64,000 bases of DNA from positions 1 through 64,000 of the forward strand of contig NZ_JARXYP010000002.1 of assembly GCF_029893805.1 (NCBI RefSeq), read 5' to 3'. This document shows positions 54,901 to 62,823 of the stretch, in pieces. The DNA is from Streptomyces sp. SAI-135. Its GTDB lineage: Bacteria > Actinomycetota > Actinomycetes > Streptomycetales > Streptomycetaceae. Position 1 is the first letter of the stretch; each line of letters begins with the position of its first letter. The notes beneath the pieces were generated by a model. That model was not told the origin of the DNA and made no database searches. It was given only the letters and a program-made list of their open reading frames with translations. A program made the position numbers and the translations under genes.

Positions 54901-55649
54901 GCCGAGTCCCACATCCGTCCCGCTGGACTGCCGAAAACGGGGCTGCCGTCGCCGTCGCGCGCCACGAAGCCTCCGTCTGCCGTCGGAGCGATGTCCAGGC
55001 CGCTGCCGGAGACGCTCATGCTGATGGTCGCGAGCGCCGGGTTCTTCGCAGCCTCGGCCGTCTTGACCACGAGCACTGAGGTGTAACCCGAACTCAGCGC
55101 CGTCAGCTTCAGATCGACGTCCGGGAAGACGCCGGCGTAGGTGGCGGTACTACCGTCGATCCGGGGCTCGGGCAGTGAAGTGGGCCAGCCCAAGCGCAGC
55201 TTGTGCCCCTCGTCGGCCAACGTGACCAGACCATCCGTGCTGCCGCCGCCCGAGAAAGTAACGTCGGCCGTCGTGTTCTTCGACCGCACAGACCCGTCTG
55301 CTTCACGCACCAGGGTGGTGTCGATGAGAGCCCACGTGCCGTCGTCTTTGCGGGCACGGACCGGAGCCGCGTTCATCTCCTGCGTGAACGTGCCGTCCGG
55401 GTTGGCCAAAACTTGCGACGACTCTGTCGTTGCCGTATCCACAACGACCCGCTCACCACTCTGCGCCGCCAGCGCACTGGCCTCGGACTCTGAAGTCTGA
55501 TCGGTTACCGCCGCGGCAGCGCCGTCGTCGGCGAGGGCCGGAGCCGCCCCGACTCCCACCAGTGGAATCGCTCCCACCAAGAGCATGCCTGCCACTGCAC
55601 CGCCGGGTATCGCCCGACGCCAACTACGCCCCCGTTTTTGCCTCAGCAC
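51918..55649 (-). CDS. Secreted LamG-domain (jellyroll) protein, partner of the RHS toxin
   Basis: A very large secreted protein of about 1243 residues. A signal peptide (RRAIPGGAVAGMLLVGAIPLVGVGAAPALA) is followed by beta-rich domains, a DNRLRE-like region (TMEVYQLWTFTCDPHTYDLSHVNKGISSSTTW), and two LamG/concanavalin-like domains in the last 480 residues, each with an F-T-V/A-x-A-W-V strand (SFTVSAWVRL; SFTATAWVTL) and GTIDEVKVW or GTIDSVRLW at the end. The start is placed at GTG 55649 behind AAGGA because it gives a normal signal peptide; ATG 55697 or the ATG/GTG at 55730 would add up to 27 residues. It precedes the RHS gene by 160 bases in the same direction and is often its neighbour in Streptomyces. 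Confidence 0.82.
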   Translation of the reverse strand: MLRQKRGRSWRRAIPGGAVAGMLLVGAIPLVGVGAAPALADDGAAAAVTDQTSESEASALAAQSGERVVVDTATTESSQVLANPDGTFTQEMNAAPVRARKDDGTWALIDTTLVREADGSVRSKNTTADVTFSGGGSTDGLVTLADEGHKLRLGWPTSLPEPRIDGSTATYAGVFPDVDLKLTALSSGYTSVLVVKTAEAAKNPALATISMSVSGSGLDIAPTADGGFVARDGDGSPVFGSPAGRMWDSAGDTPAAASGVSTQLVRDAASAGTEAAGEADTVPLPAAGGEPASSEGPGSGDAAAEVPLKITDSTLEMTPDPALLHGEDTVFPLYIDPPTKGIALGDWTALASNGTKYWEFDGDKGVGRCSNYAGYLCANTPYTQRMYFEYPLSSIHGKKILDATMEVYQLWTFTCDPHTYDLSHVNKGISSSTTWSTRPTADDLMGDQSVAYGRGELCKPSQPANWVRFSDNVNGEPNENLTTTLATHAANKAAQITFSLTAHDESDAGAWARFRNDAKLSVTYVSYPSTPTSYGVQQGNTGRACNASGLPFATSDSSPKMLATVQSADGSQAQLRASFEVWKADGSSRVWAAASPDGAWVADNAARSASTSVLPEQTNYRMRVKTQAYYMTDRGVTGVLDSSWSSWCYFRVDTKQPPSPVVTSADYGPAETAPAAGGVGTPGKFTFTPGDDDLATAGIQSDVTSYKWKLNSGPVSSAIPVAKGTATTQTITPNQAGENTLQVWGFDAAQNSSLTGYYSFLVKGAEQPSGIWHLDNTLTDSTTATQHPLTSSGSTWDTLARSGIGAAKLNGTSAYLATSGPVLDTTKSFTVSAWVRLTKKDVNYTALSQAGTNAAGFQLYYSTAYNAWIFNRHQTDVASPAITRSISARPPVLNAWTHLTGVYDAAANTVQLYVNGVPQGTPVPFPVAPWKASGGLQVGRLLASGASKDNFAGTIDEVKVWSRTLADSEVAHEAWLEDEDLSDGTSGDPVPALVAKWDATDVANATGTTVKDTSGFARNLTLNGAALTQISHGDPDIGEEVTTTQTMTLNGTTAYASAAGPVVDDTGSFTATAWVTLNPAQFADTSKAYAVQVFGQSGTSQSAWGVWYEQPAGSTQGRWTFGRPDKDGTGAAWTTSASNALTTAQLGVPVMLTVVYDAQATAVDDDTSKLGGLKLYVDSAQMGDENGVPYTAPWQGSGAFEIGRAKINGAPARYFPGTIDSVRLWAGATSTDMIANRFNIEQQ

Positions 55650-55788
55650 GCCCCACCCGTTCCTTAAATTTTCTTTAGAGGAAGCAGTGAAGATCATGTG
55701 ACGAGTGGGGTCAATGGTGTCGTGCGTCACATCGTTCTATCTTCAAACTGCTGACCGACGGCGGCGACCTTCAGATGGCGTCCCTTGA

Positions 55789-57187
55789 AGTGGTGTAGCT
55801 GGGCCGCGTTGCGGAACGCGCGGGTGTCTGCCCGGGGCGTACATCCGCTGGGCGTGCGTACTCCCTGAGCAAGGGCAGGCCATCGCGCAAGTCTCCTTGG
55901 TGAACGGGCAGTTCGACCGGAGGAGCACGCGATGGCCTTGTCCCAGTCTGAGCTGATGCGGCTGTTTGAGTCACTACGTCGGGCCGATGGAGTTGAAGCA
56001 ATCAGGGTGGTGTGCGAGCGCATCCTGCAGGAGCTTATCGAGGCCGAGGCCACCGAGGTGATCGGTGCCGCGCCGCACGAACACGCCGAGACCCGCACGA
56101 CCTGGCGCAACGGACACCGCGAACGCTTGCTGACCACGCAGGCCGGCGACCTGGACCTGAAGATCCCGAAGGTGCGCAGCGGGTCGTTCTTCCCGTCGCT
56201 GCTGGAACGCCGGCGACGGATCGACCGGGCGCTGTTCGCCGTGGTGATGGAGGCATACGTGCACGGGGTCTCGACCCGCTCGGTCGACGACCTGGTCAAA
56301 GCACTCGGTGCGGACAGCGGCATATCCAAGTCCGAGGTCTCCCGCATCTGCGGCGAACTGGACGAGGAACTGACGGCGTTCAAGGAACGGCCGCTGGATC
56401 ACACCGTCTTCCCTTACGTCTTCCTGGACGCCACCTACTGCAAGGCGAGGGTGAACCACCGGATCGCTTCGCAGGCCGTGGTCATCGCGACCGGGATCTC
56501 CGCCACCGGGCACCGCGAGATCCTCGGCCTGATGGTCGGCGACAGCGAGTCGAAGCCGTTCTGGACCAAGTTCCTGCGCTCGCTGCGAGCGCGCGGCCTG
56601 GAGAACGTCCAGCTGGTCATCTCCGACAGTCACAGCGGGCTGGTGGCCGCGATCCGCACTGTCTTCCTCGGCGCGGCCTGGCAAAGGTGCCGGGTTCACT
56701 TCGTCCGGGACGTGTTCTCGGTGATCGAGAGGGGCTCTGGGGAGATGGTCGCCGCCACCATCCGCACCATCTTCGCGCAGACCACCGGCGAGCAGGTCCG
56801 CACCCAGCTGAACGTGGTCGCCGACATGCTCGGACGGCAGTTCCCGCAGGTCAAGACGATGCTGCTGGATGCGGCAACCGACATCACGGCATTCGCCGAC
56901 TTCCCGCCGGCGCACTGGAAGAAGATCTGGTCGACCAACCCGCTGGAGCGGCTGAACCGGGAGATCAAACGGCGGGCCGACGTCGTCCAGGTCTTCCCCA
57001 AACCCCGCAGCCCTGGACCGGCTCGCCGCCGCGGTGCTGGCCGAACTCCACGACGAGTGGCAGGTCTTCGACCGCCGCTACCTCTCCGAAGCCTCCATGG
57101 CCGAGCTCTTCACCACCAAGCCAACCGAAGCCGAACCACAGATCACCCCACAACCGGAACCGAAACAGCTGCCGTGACTACACCACC
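55789..57187 (+). mobile_element. IS256-family insertion sequence
   Basis: The transposase gene is bounded by short inverted ends: GTGGTGTAG at 55790-55798 and its complement within CTACACCACC at 57178-57187. Further bases of the inverted repeat are not clear and target duplications could not be identified by eye, so the ends are approximate. The element sits between the LamG gene and a Ku remnant. Confidence 0.6.
55932..57177 (+). pseudogene. IS256-family transposase, frameshifted near its 3' end
   Basis: A complete mutator-type transposase for about 360 residues: MALSQSELMRLFESLRRADGVEAIRVVCERILQELIEAEATEVIGA, TWRNGHRERLLTTQAGDLDLKIPKVRSGSFFPSLLERRRR, YVFLDATYCKARV (first Asp), LVISDSHSGLVAAI (second Asp), the CRVHFVRDV motif and STNPLERLNREIKRR (Glu). 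Near 56998-57004, in CCCCAAACCCC, one extra base shifts the frame; the true end LDRLAAAVLAELHDEWQVFDRRYLSEASMAELFTT runs to TGA at 57175-57177 in another frame. It is either a real inactivating mutation or a homopolymer sequencing error. Confidence 0.85.
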
Positions 57188-57398
57188 CCGCCGGACATGA
57201 CCGAAGGGTCGATGGAGCATGTCTACCTGAACACGCTCCAAGAAACGGCCCTGCCCTGCGTGACACCACCCCAGAGACGCGCGTACTGAGGCCACGGCAC
57301 GGGCTGCATACCGGGGTCTGGTCTGTGGTCGGATGCACACACGCCAAAGGCAACGCCTGCCGACCCGCGGACGCAGAACATGGCACGGATAAGACGGA

Positions 57399-57578
57399 TC
57401 AGGGGCTGCGTGACCGGCGCGCGGCCGCCTTCTTCGTAGTCTCCTTCCTCTTCGGCATCTCGTGGACTTCGGCGTCGGGGTCTTCGCCCCGGGAGGCCTT
57501 GGCCTGCTGGACAGACTCGGTCAGGGCGGCCATGAGATCGAGGACCTTGCCCGCTTGTTCCGGCGCCGGGGACCGCCG
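57399..57578 (-). pseudogene. C-terminal remnant of a Ku protein gene
   Basis: The minus strand reads GKVLDLMAALTESVQQAKASRGEDPDAEVHEMPKRKETTKKAAARRSRSP, which is the typical end of bacterial Ku: the V-x-D-L-M-x-A-L-x-x-S-V helix then a Lys/Arg/Ala-rich DNA-binding tail. The core Ku ring is absent; upstream codons are unrelated. Together with two ligase fragments in the window it shows a decayed non-homologous end-joining module. Confidence 0.75.
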
Positions 57579-57690
57579 GAGGTGGGCCCGTACTCCTCGG
57601 CACGCCAGCACAGCGATAGCCTGTCGGCCCGTCAATCTGGGGAGCCTGCCGTGTTGTTCAGCCATTTGGGTAGGGGGTCAAACGACCGTC

Positions 57691-58434
57691 GTGCTAACGG
57701 CGCATCCCGACGACGAGGTGTTCGCTCATTGTGCGGCGATCGCCATGCTGAGCCAGCAGGGAAGCCGCGTCGTCCTGCGCACCGCTTCGGGCGGCGAGGC
57801 CGCTGAGAATGACGTCACTTCCAGCGCTGAGGCACGTAGACGCCGATCCGCGCGGCTGGATGCGGCATGCACCACGCTCGGCGTCAGCGAGTGGAACTGG
57901 CTGGCCGAAGGCCGATGGACAGATACCGCAGGGCGGCCAACGACCGGTTCACTGACCACCGCATCGGTCGCAGACCTGGCCGAAGTCATTGCTGACCAGA
58001 TCCAGACGATCATTCCTGATGTCGTACTCACAGTGGGGCCAGACGGGCTCACCGGCCATCCCGACCACATCCTGATTCACCGGGCTGTCACCAGCGCGGC
58101 AGCATCGTGCGATGTCCCGGTCTACGGCTCCTACCTTCTCCCGGCCGACATCGCACAGGGCCGTGATCTCCTGGCCACGATCCTTCCGGGTGAACGCATG
58201 GGATCAGGACGCATGACAGGCCGCGAAGACCCCGCTCCCGCCACATCGGCCGCCCCTGCTCGCGCAGCCGAGGCCAGGCGCGCGGCCCTGGATGAGTATG
58301 CGAACGGGCTGGGGACCTTAGCGCTCAAGAACCTGGTCCGTGTGTTTCCAGGCCGTGGCGACTCGCTTCTGCTCCGCGCGGTTCTGGACGCCATCGGATG
58401 GCAGACCGAGCGCTATACCTGCCCGGTGACTTGA
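57691..58434 (+). CDS. PIG-L family deacetylase
   Basis: A 247-residue PIG-L (LmbE-like) deacetylase. The zinc motif AHPDDE is at residues 4-9 (LTAHPDDEVFAHCAAIAML), followed by VVLRTASGGEAAEN, the conserved second segment LGVSEWNWLAEGRW and VGPDGLTGHPDHILIHRAV with the third ligand His (GHPDH). Family members remove acetyl groups from GlcNAc-type sugars or related amides, for example in mycothiol-like or antibiotic pathways. GTG 57691 is used; it gives a shorter N-terminus than usual and AGGGGG lies about 13 bases upstream, so the 5' end may have been trimmed by the neighbouring rearrangements. Confidence 0.82.
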   Translation: MLTAHPDDEVFAHCAAIAMLSQQGSRVVLRTASGGEAAENDVTSSAEARRRRSARLDAACTTLGVSEWNWLAEGRWTDTAGRPTTGSLTTASVADLAEVIADQIQTIIPDVVLTVGPDGLTGHPDHILIHRAVTSAAASCDVPVYGSYLLPADIAQGRDLLATILPGERMGSGRMTGREDPAPATSAAPARAAEARRAALDEYANGLGTLALKNLVRVFPGRGDSLLLRAVLDAIGWQTERYTCPVT

Positions 58435-58500
58435 TCTTGGGCGCGCTCATCCAGGCTATGGATCGTCGGAAACTGACGGCGGTTAACGCTAGACCGGTGA

Positions 58501-60123
58501 TCATGGGATAGGGGCAGGTCGTGGGCGGGACTGCCGCAGCTCGGCGGTCAGTGGCTGCTGGGGTACCTCGATCAGGTGCGGCTCGTCCGTGGCGAGCGCG
58601 GCTGTCACTGCCGCTGTCAGTGCGGCGAGTGTGTCGATGCGGGTGGCGGAAATGCCGTATGCCGAGGCGATGCCGGTGATGTCGATGCCGGGCAGTTCGA
58701 GGCCCGGCACGCCGGGCGCCTGCATGATCTGGGTGAATTTCTTGAGCGCCCCGTACTCGCCGTTGCAGGCGACGACGAAGACCACGGGGACGCGGTATCG
58801 GGCTGCCGTCCACAGCGCACTGACTGTGTAATGCAGGGCGCCGTCACCGAGCATGGCCAGTACGCGACGCGAGGGATCGCCCAGTTGGAGGCCGATGGCT
58901 GCCGGCAGGCCCCATCCAAGACCTCCGGAAGCCGGAAAGTACAAGCTTCCCGGTCGTGAGATGTCGAAGCGGTCCCATGTGGTGTCGACCGATGTCCATT
59001 CGTGGGCGAGAACGGTGTTCTCGTCCTTGGCCACGTCGAGGGCGTCGACGATCGCCTCCGCGCTGAATGCCGGGCCGGCCTCGTTCAGGCGGCTGGTTCG
59101 TTCGAGTGGTGGGGGCGGCGGTCGGTGGCGGGCGGGGACGGTCTCTGCGAGGCGGGCCAGGGCGTCGGAGGGGTTGCCGACCAGGATCTGGCCGAATGGT
59201 GCTCGGGTGGCTTCGTCGGGATCCGAGGTCACAGCCCACAGCTCGGTGCCCGGAGGCAGGTAGTCACCTTCCTCGAACGCGTGGTACCGGAAGATCGCCG
59301 CGCCGAAGGCGACCACGAGATCGTGTCCGTCGAGGTGGCGTGCGACCCCGGGGATGTCCGAGGGCAGGACACCGCGATAGCCGGGGTGCCGGGTGGGGAA
59401 CGGGCAGCGGGACGGGCTCGGCGCCACGAACACGGGAAGGGCGAGCCTGTCGGCGAGCCGACAGGCTCCGTCCCATCCGGTGGCGTCGTCGATACCGGGG
59501 CCGACGACCATGACCGGGTTGGCCGCGCCGGCGAGCCGGCGGCGTAGGAGGTCGAGGGCAGGTTCGGAGACGACCGGGTCGCCTTGCACGGTGTGGGCCT
59601 TGAGGTGCTTCAGTGTGTCGGGATCCGCCTGGTGGTCCCAGTCGTCCAGGGGCAGCGAGAGGTAGACGGGGCCGGTGGGGGCGGATCCTGCCAGCAGGAT
59701 GCCCTGCGAGAGCGCCTGGGGTACGTCCTCGGGGCGCAGGGGTTCGCAGCTCCATTTCACAAGCGGGTCGGCCAGTGCCGTGGCGTCGACGTTGGTGAGG
59801 AGCGCGTTCAGGGCGGCGTAGCGTCGGGCCTGCTGTCCGGACGTGACGACCACGGGAACGTGGCCGGACTGGGTGTTGGTCAAGTTCCCCATGGCGTTGC
59901 CGGTGCCGGCCGCGGCATGCAGGTTGACCAATGAGGGCCTGCCAGTCGCCAGGGCGTAGCCGTCCGCCATCGCGATTGCCGCGCCCTCGTGCAGCGCGAG
60001 GACGTAGCGGAAGTCGTCGGGGAAGTCACGCAGCAGCGGCAGCTCGTTCGAGCCGGGATTGCCGAAGACGGTGGTGATGCCGTGGCTCCGGAGCACCTCG
60101 AAAAACGCGTCGCGTACCTTCAC
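58501..60123 (-). CDS. mdlC: Benzoylformate-decarboxylase-like ThDP enzyme
   Basis: A 540-residue thiamine-diphosphate enzyme with the marks of benzoylformate decarboxylase: FGNPGSNE (Ser near residue 26), ALHEGAAIAMADGYA (activating Glu), NLHAAAGTGNAMGNL (His near 70) and FRYHAFEEGDYLPPG (His near 280), plus the ThDP-binding GDGALHYTVSALWTAARYRVPVVFVVACNGEYGAL with GDG...N. It should decarboxylate an aromatic 2-oxo acid to the aldehyde. GTG 60123 behind GAGAGGAAAG is the start. It is the last gene of a leftward operon with two NHLP-like proteins and a CocE/NonD hydrolase, so the true substrate may belong to that pathway. Confidence 0.85.
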   Translation of the reverse strand: MKVRDAFFEVLRSHGITTVFGNPGSNELPLLRDFPDDFRYVLALHEGAAIAMADGYALATGRPSLVNLHAAAGTGNAMGNLTNTQSGHVPVVVTSGQQARRYAALNALLTNVDATALADPLVKWSCEPLRPEDVPQALSQGILLAGSAPTGPVYLSLPLDDWDHQADPDTLKHLKAHTVQGDPVVSEPALDLLRRRLAGAANPVMVVGPGIDDATGWDGACRLADRLALPVFVAPSPSRCPFPTRHPGYRGVLPSDIPGVARHLDGHDLVVAFGAAIFRYHAFEEGDYLPPGTELWAVTSDPDEATRAPFGQILVGNPSDALARLAETVPARHRPPPPPLERTSRLNEAGPAFSAEAIVDALDVAKDENTVLAHEWTSVDTTWDRFDISRPGSLYFPASGGLGWGLPAAIGLQLGDPSRRVLAMLGDGALHYTVSALWTAARYRVPVVFVVACNGEYGALKKFTQIMQAPGVPGLELPGIDITGIASAYGISATRIDTLAALTAAVTAALATDEPHLIEVPQQPLTAELRQSRPRPAPIP

Positions 60124-60171
60124 GCCACTTTCCTCTCCCACGGTACGGAGCACAGTGCGTGCCCGGCACGA

Positions 60172-60552
60172 TCAGCTGCCCGGGGTGGAACTGTCGGCGT
60201 CATCGGCGCCGTCCCCTCCCGCCCAGAGCGCTCGCATGTCCCGCAGCACCCAGGTGAGTGCCTCGTCGGGGATCAGGTAGCCGCCGATGCCGCTGCTGTG
60301 CAGCATGTCGTAGATCCGTCCGGAGACGTCGGCCAGTCGGGCGGCCGGGTCGACACCCGGCCCGGGGGGAGCCGGGATGACCGCGGTGATCGTGTCCGCC
60401 CGTTGCTCGATGACCTCGATGCGGTACGCGCCGTCGACAACGGAGCCGAAGTAGGCGGCGAGCGCCGCCTTGGGGTCGGCCAGTAGCGCTGCCCTCATCG
60501 CCGGGTTGGTGCTGAGCAGCCGGTAGTGCTCGGTGAAACGATCGGCGCTCAT
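60172..60552 (-). CDS. NHLP-leader-like small protein B
   Basis: A 126-residue protein with RFTEHYRLLSTNPAMRAALLADPKAALAAYFGSVVDGAYRIEVIEQRADTITAVIPAPPG (residues 5-65), which matches the nitrile-hydratase-alpha-like leader fold: a D-P-x-x-A-x-L helix, then a beta hairpin ending V-x-P. NHLP domains are the leaders of a class of RiPP precursors. The C-terminal 60 residues are helical and acidic (GGYLIPDEALTWVLRDMRALWAGGDGADDADSSTPGS) and not Cys-rich. Its ATG overlaps the stop of NHLP-like A by ATGA. A precursor or a carrier/scaffold role is possible. Confidence 0.65.
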   Translation of the reverse strand: MSADRFTEHYRLLSTNPAMRAALLADPKAALAAYFGSVVDGAYRIEVIEQRADTITAVIPAPPGPGVDPAARLADVSGRIYDMLHSSGIGGYLIPDEALTWVLRDMRALWAGGDGADDADSSTPGS

Positions 60553-60917
60553 CGGCCCTCCCCGCCACCACGATTGCGGTACTGCTCGCGCATCTCCAGC
60601 AGTGCCGTCTTCGCCTCCTGCGGCAGGATCCAGACGAACTGGTCGCCGCTGCGCCACAAGTCCATCTGGTTCACGACGTTCTCGCCGCCGACGTCGTCGG
60701 AGGACACGGGCGGGATGACGAGGTACAGCGTGTCCGGACGCTGGAGTCGCACGTCGAACCGCAGGACGGGCGGTACGTCGATGTTGAGCCGGGTCAACGC
60801 CGCGCCGGGGTCCTCGGTCAGTGCGGGATCGCTCCAGGCGAGCATGGTCAGGGCTTGCTCAAGATCGAGGCCGGCCGGACCGTCGGATCCGGCATTCGCA
60901 TCGGGTGCATCTCTCAC
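60549..60917 (-). CDS. NHLP-leader-like small protein A
   Basis: A 122-residue protein with LEQALTMLAWSDPALTEDPGAALTRLNIDVPPVLRFDVRLQRPDTLYLVIPPVSSDD, a second NHLP-type unit (DP helix, then R-x-D-V-R-L-x-R-P-D-T-L-Y-L-V-I-P). The remainder, VVNQMDLWRSGDQFVWILPQEAKTALLEMREQYRNRGGGEGR, has few modifiable residues and ends in a basic Gly-rich tail. GTG 60917 overlaps the hydrolase stop by GTGA. Paired with protein B of similar build, it may form a heterodimer or two-precursor set. Confidence 0.65.
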   Translation of the reverse strand: MRDAPDANAGSDGPAGLDLEQALTMLAWSDPALTEDPGAALTRLNIDVPPVLRFDVRLQRPDTLYLVIPPVSSDDVGGENVVNQMDLWRSGDQFVWILPQEAKTALLEMREQYRNRGGGEGR

Positions 60918-62692
60918 GTGCTCACGCCCGCTTCTGGGGTGTGTCGGTCGGGCTGCCCGGCCACGGACAGCACGAGCCTCGACGACGAATGGACGGTGTT
61001 CCGGCTGCTCGTGCCGACGGGCGCGTGGCGGAACCCCATGATGGCGGGGGTGCTGCGGTCCTGGTCGTCGCTGGTGACCACGAGCCGGATGCGATGCCCG
61101 GTGGCGAACCTCCGAGCGTTGGTGACGAGCGGGATCCGATACGTGGTGACCAGACCCGGGACGACGCTCTTGGGCTCGCGACAAGGGAGTTCGAGCGGCC
61201 TGGCCGAGTCGGCGTCAGGATCGGTCCGGCGCAGACTGGCCCGGAGCCATCCGGCGGTGACGTCGACAGCGGTGTCGTCGGGCGCCAGGTCCTGGAGGGT
61301 GACGACCCAGGCCGTGTCGGTGGCGGTGGCGGCGGCGTGGAGCTCGACCTCGAAGTCGCCGGCGGCGTCGAGCGCCTCGGTCAGCGGCTCGCTGGTCCAT
61401 GCCAGCTGGGTGGGAGGGTCGGCGTCGCTCGACCGCGATCGATCGAGTCCCGCGCCGAGCACCATGAACGAACGCTCGCCCGGACTGTCCTGTTCGTCGC
61501 CGAGCGTGCCGTCGGCACGCAGGCTCCATTCACGTTGCTCAGCGCCCTCGGGGGGCCAGGTATCGCTTGTGCGCCACTCGTCGGCGCCGGGCATCCAGTA
61601 CCGGATCGCGGGGCCGTCGAGGATGCCCGTGTCGCGATTCTTCAGCCAGTGGTCGAACCAGGCGAGTGCCTCGATGTGGAGGCTCTCCCACGGCCATGTA
61701 AGTCCGAACTCGCCGAGCATCGCGACCCGGACGACCGGAGCGCCGGTCAGCGCCCGCATGGCGCGGAACGTGGAAGGGAGATGGAGCGGGACGTTCTGCC
61801 AGTCGCAGCCGAGATAGGTGGGGACCTCGACTCGGTCGAGGAGCGGCAGGAGGTTTCGTTCGTCCCACCACTCGTCACGCAGCGGGTGCTCGACCGCCAT
61901 GGCGCGCCACAAGTCGTCCCACGGGTGCGGATCGTGGTGGAGCTTGAGCGCGGCACGCAGGAGCGTGACCGACGACTCGCCGTTCATCGTGGCGAACTTC
62001 TTGTGCAGCGGCGCCGCACGCAGAACGTCTCGGGCCGCATCGATCAGCCGGTTGCGCCAGAATCGGTCGCTGCGGGCCGAGGTGAGCCCCACCATGGCGA
62101 GAAAGGGCGTCACGAAGCTGGAGCTGAACAGCCCGTGGTGCATCGCCGCTTCGTACAGGTCGGCGGTGACAGCCACTGGGAAGATCGCCCGCAGGTGCGC
62201 GGGGCGCTCGACGGCCGCCTCCAACTGGGCCATGGCGAAGTAGCTGATGCCGATCATTCCGACCCTGCCGTCGCACCACGGCTGCTCCGCAGCCCACTCG
62301 ACCAGGTCGTGCAGGTCACGACGCTCCTGAGCGTCGAAGAACCCGAACGTCCCCCCGGATCCCCCAGTCCCCCGCAGGTTGGCGATCACGTGCACGTAGC
62401 CGCGCGGCACCCAGAAATCGGACGCACCGGCCTCGATGAAGCCCATCGGCGTGCCCAGGTCCTGGATCTGACGCGGATACGGTGATGCCGCGATCAGTAC
62501 AGGAAACCGGCCGTCGCTGTCCGGTCGATGCACGTCGGCCAGCAACTCCATACCATCGCGCATCCCCACGGTGACGTCCCGGTCGCACCGCATGGCGTGT
62601 ACCGGCTCCGACAGATTCCGGTACTCGCGGCCCGTCGTCTGCGGACCGTTCAGGCGGCGCTGACCCGCTTCGACTCCTGCCACCCTGGACAC
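60914..62692 (-). CDS. CocE/NonD-family hydrolase
   Basis: A 592-residue alpha/beta hydrolase of the X-Pro dipeptidyl-peptidase-like CocE/NonD group, which cleaves esters or acyl-amide bonds. The N-terminal fold has HRPDSDGRFPVLIAASPYPR, RGYVHVIANLRGTGGSGGTFGFFDAQERRDLHDLVEWAAEQPWCDGRVGMIGISYFAM with nucleophile Ser in GISYFA. The usual C-terminal GPWTHG segment that holds the catalytic His is replaced by MLGEFGLTWPWESLHIEALAWFDHWLKN; the His there may serve instead. The jelly-roll C-terminal domain is present (ATDTAWVVTLQDLAPDDTA). GTG 62692 follows GAAGGAAG. First gene of the operon with the NHLP-like pair and the ThDP enzyme. Confidence 0.82.
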   Translation of the reverse strand: MSRVAGVEAGQRRLNGPQTTGREYRNLSEPVHAMRCDRDVTVGMRDGMELLADVHRPDSDGRFPVLIAASPYPRQIQDLGTPMGFIEAGASDFWVPRGYVHVIANLRGTGGSGGTFGFFDAQERRDLHDLVEWAAEQPWCDGRVGMIGISYFAMAQLEAAVERPAHLRAIFPVAVTADLYEAAMHHGLFSSSFVTPFLAMVGLTSARSDRFWRNRLIDAARDVLRAAPLHKKFATMNGESSVTLLRAALKLHHDPHPWDDLWRAMAVEHPLRDEWWDERNLLPLLDRVEVPTYLGCDWQNVPLHLPSTFRAMRALTGAPVVRVAMLGEFGLTWPWESLHIEALAWFDHWLKNRDTGILDGPAIRYWMPGADEWRTSDTWPPEGAEQREWSLRADGTLGDEQDSPGERSFMVLGAGLDRSRSSDADPPTQLAWTSEPLTEALDAAGDFEVELHAAATATDTAWVVTLQDLAPDDTAVDVTAGWLRASLRRTDPDADSARPLELPCREPKSVVPGLVTTYRIPLVTNARRFATGHRIRLVVTSDDQDRSTPAIMGFRHAPVGTSSRNTVHSSSRLVLSVAGQPDRHTPEAGVST

Positions 62693-62823
62693 GCGCTTCC
62701 TTCCCTGTGCGGTCGATGCGGTGAGGGCACCCGGCCGAGACTAGCAGGGCATATCGGGCGATTCTCGCATCTCGGCCTTGGGGGCCATGGGGCAGTCAGT
62801 ATCGGCGATCATGAGACACATCA

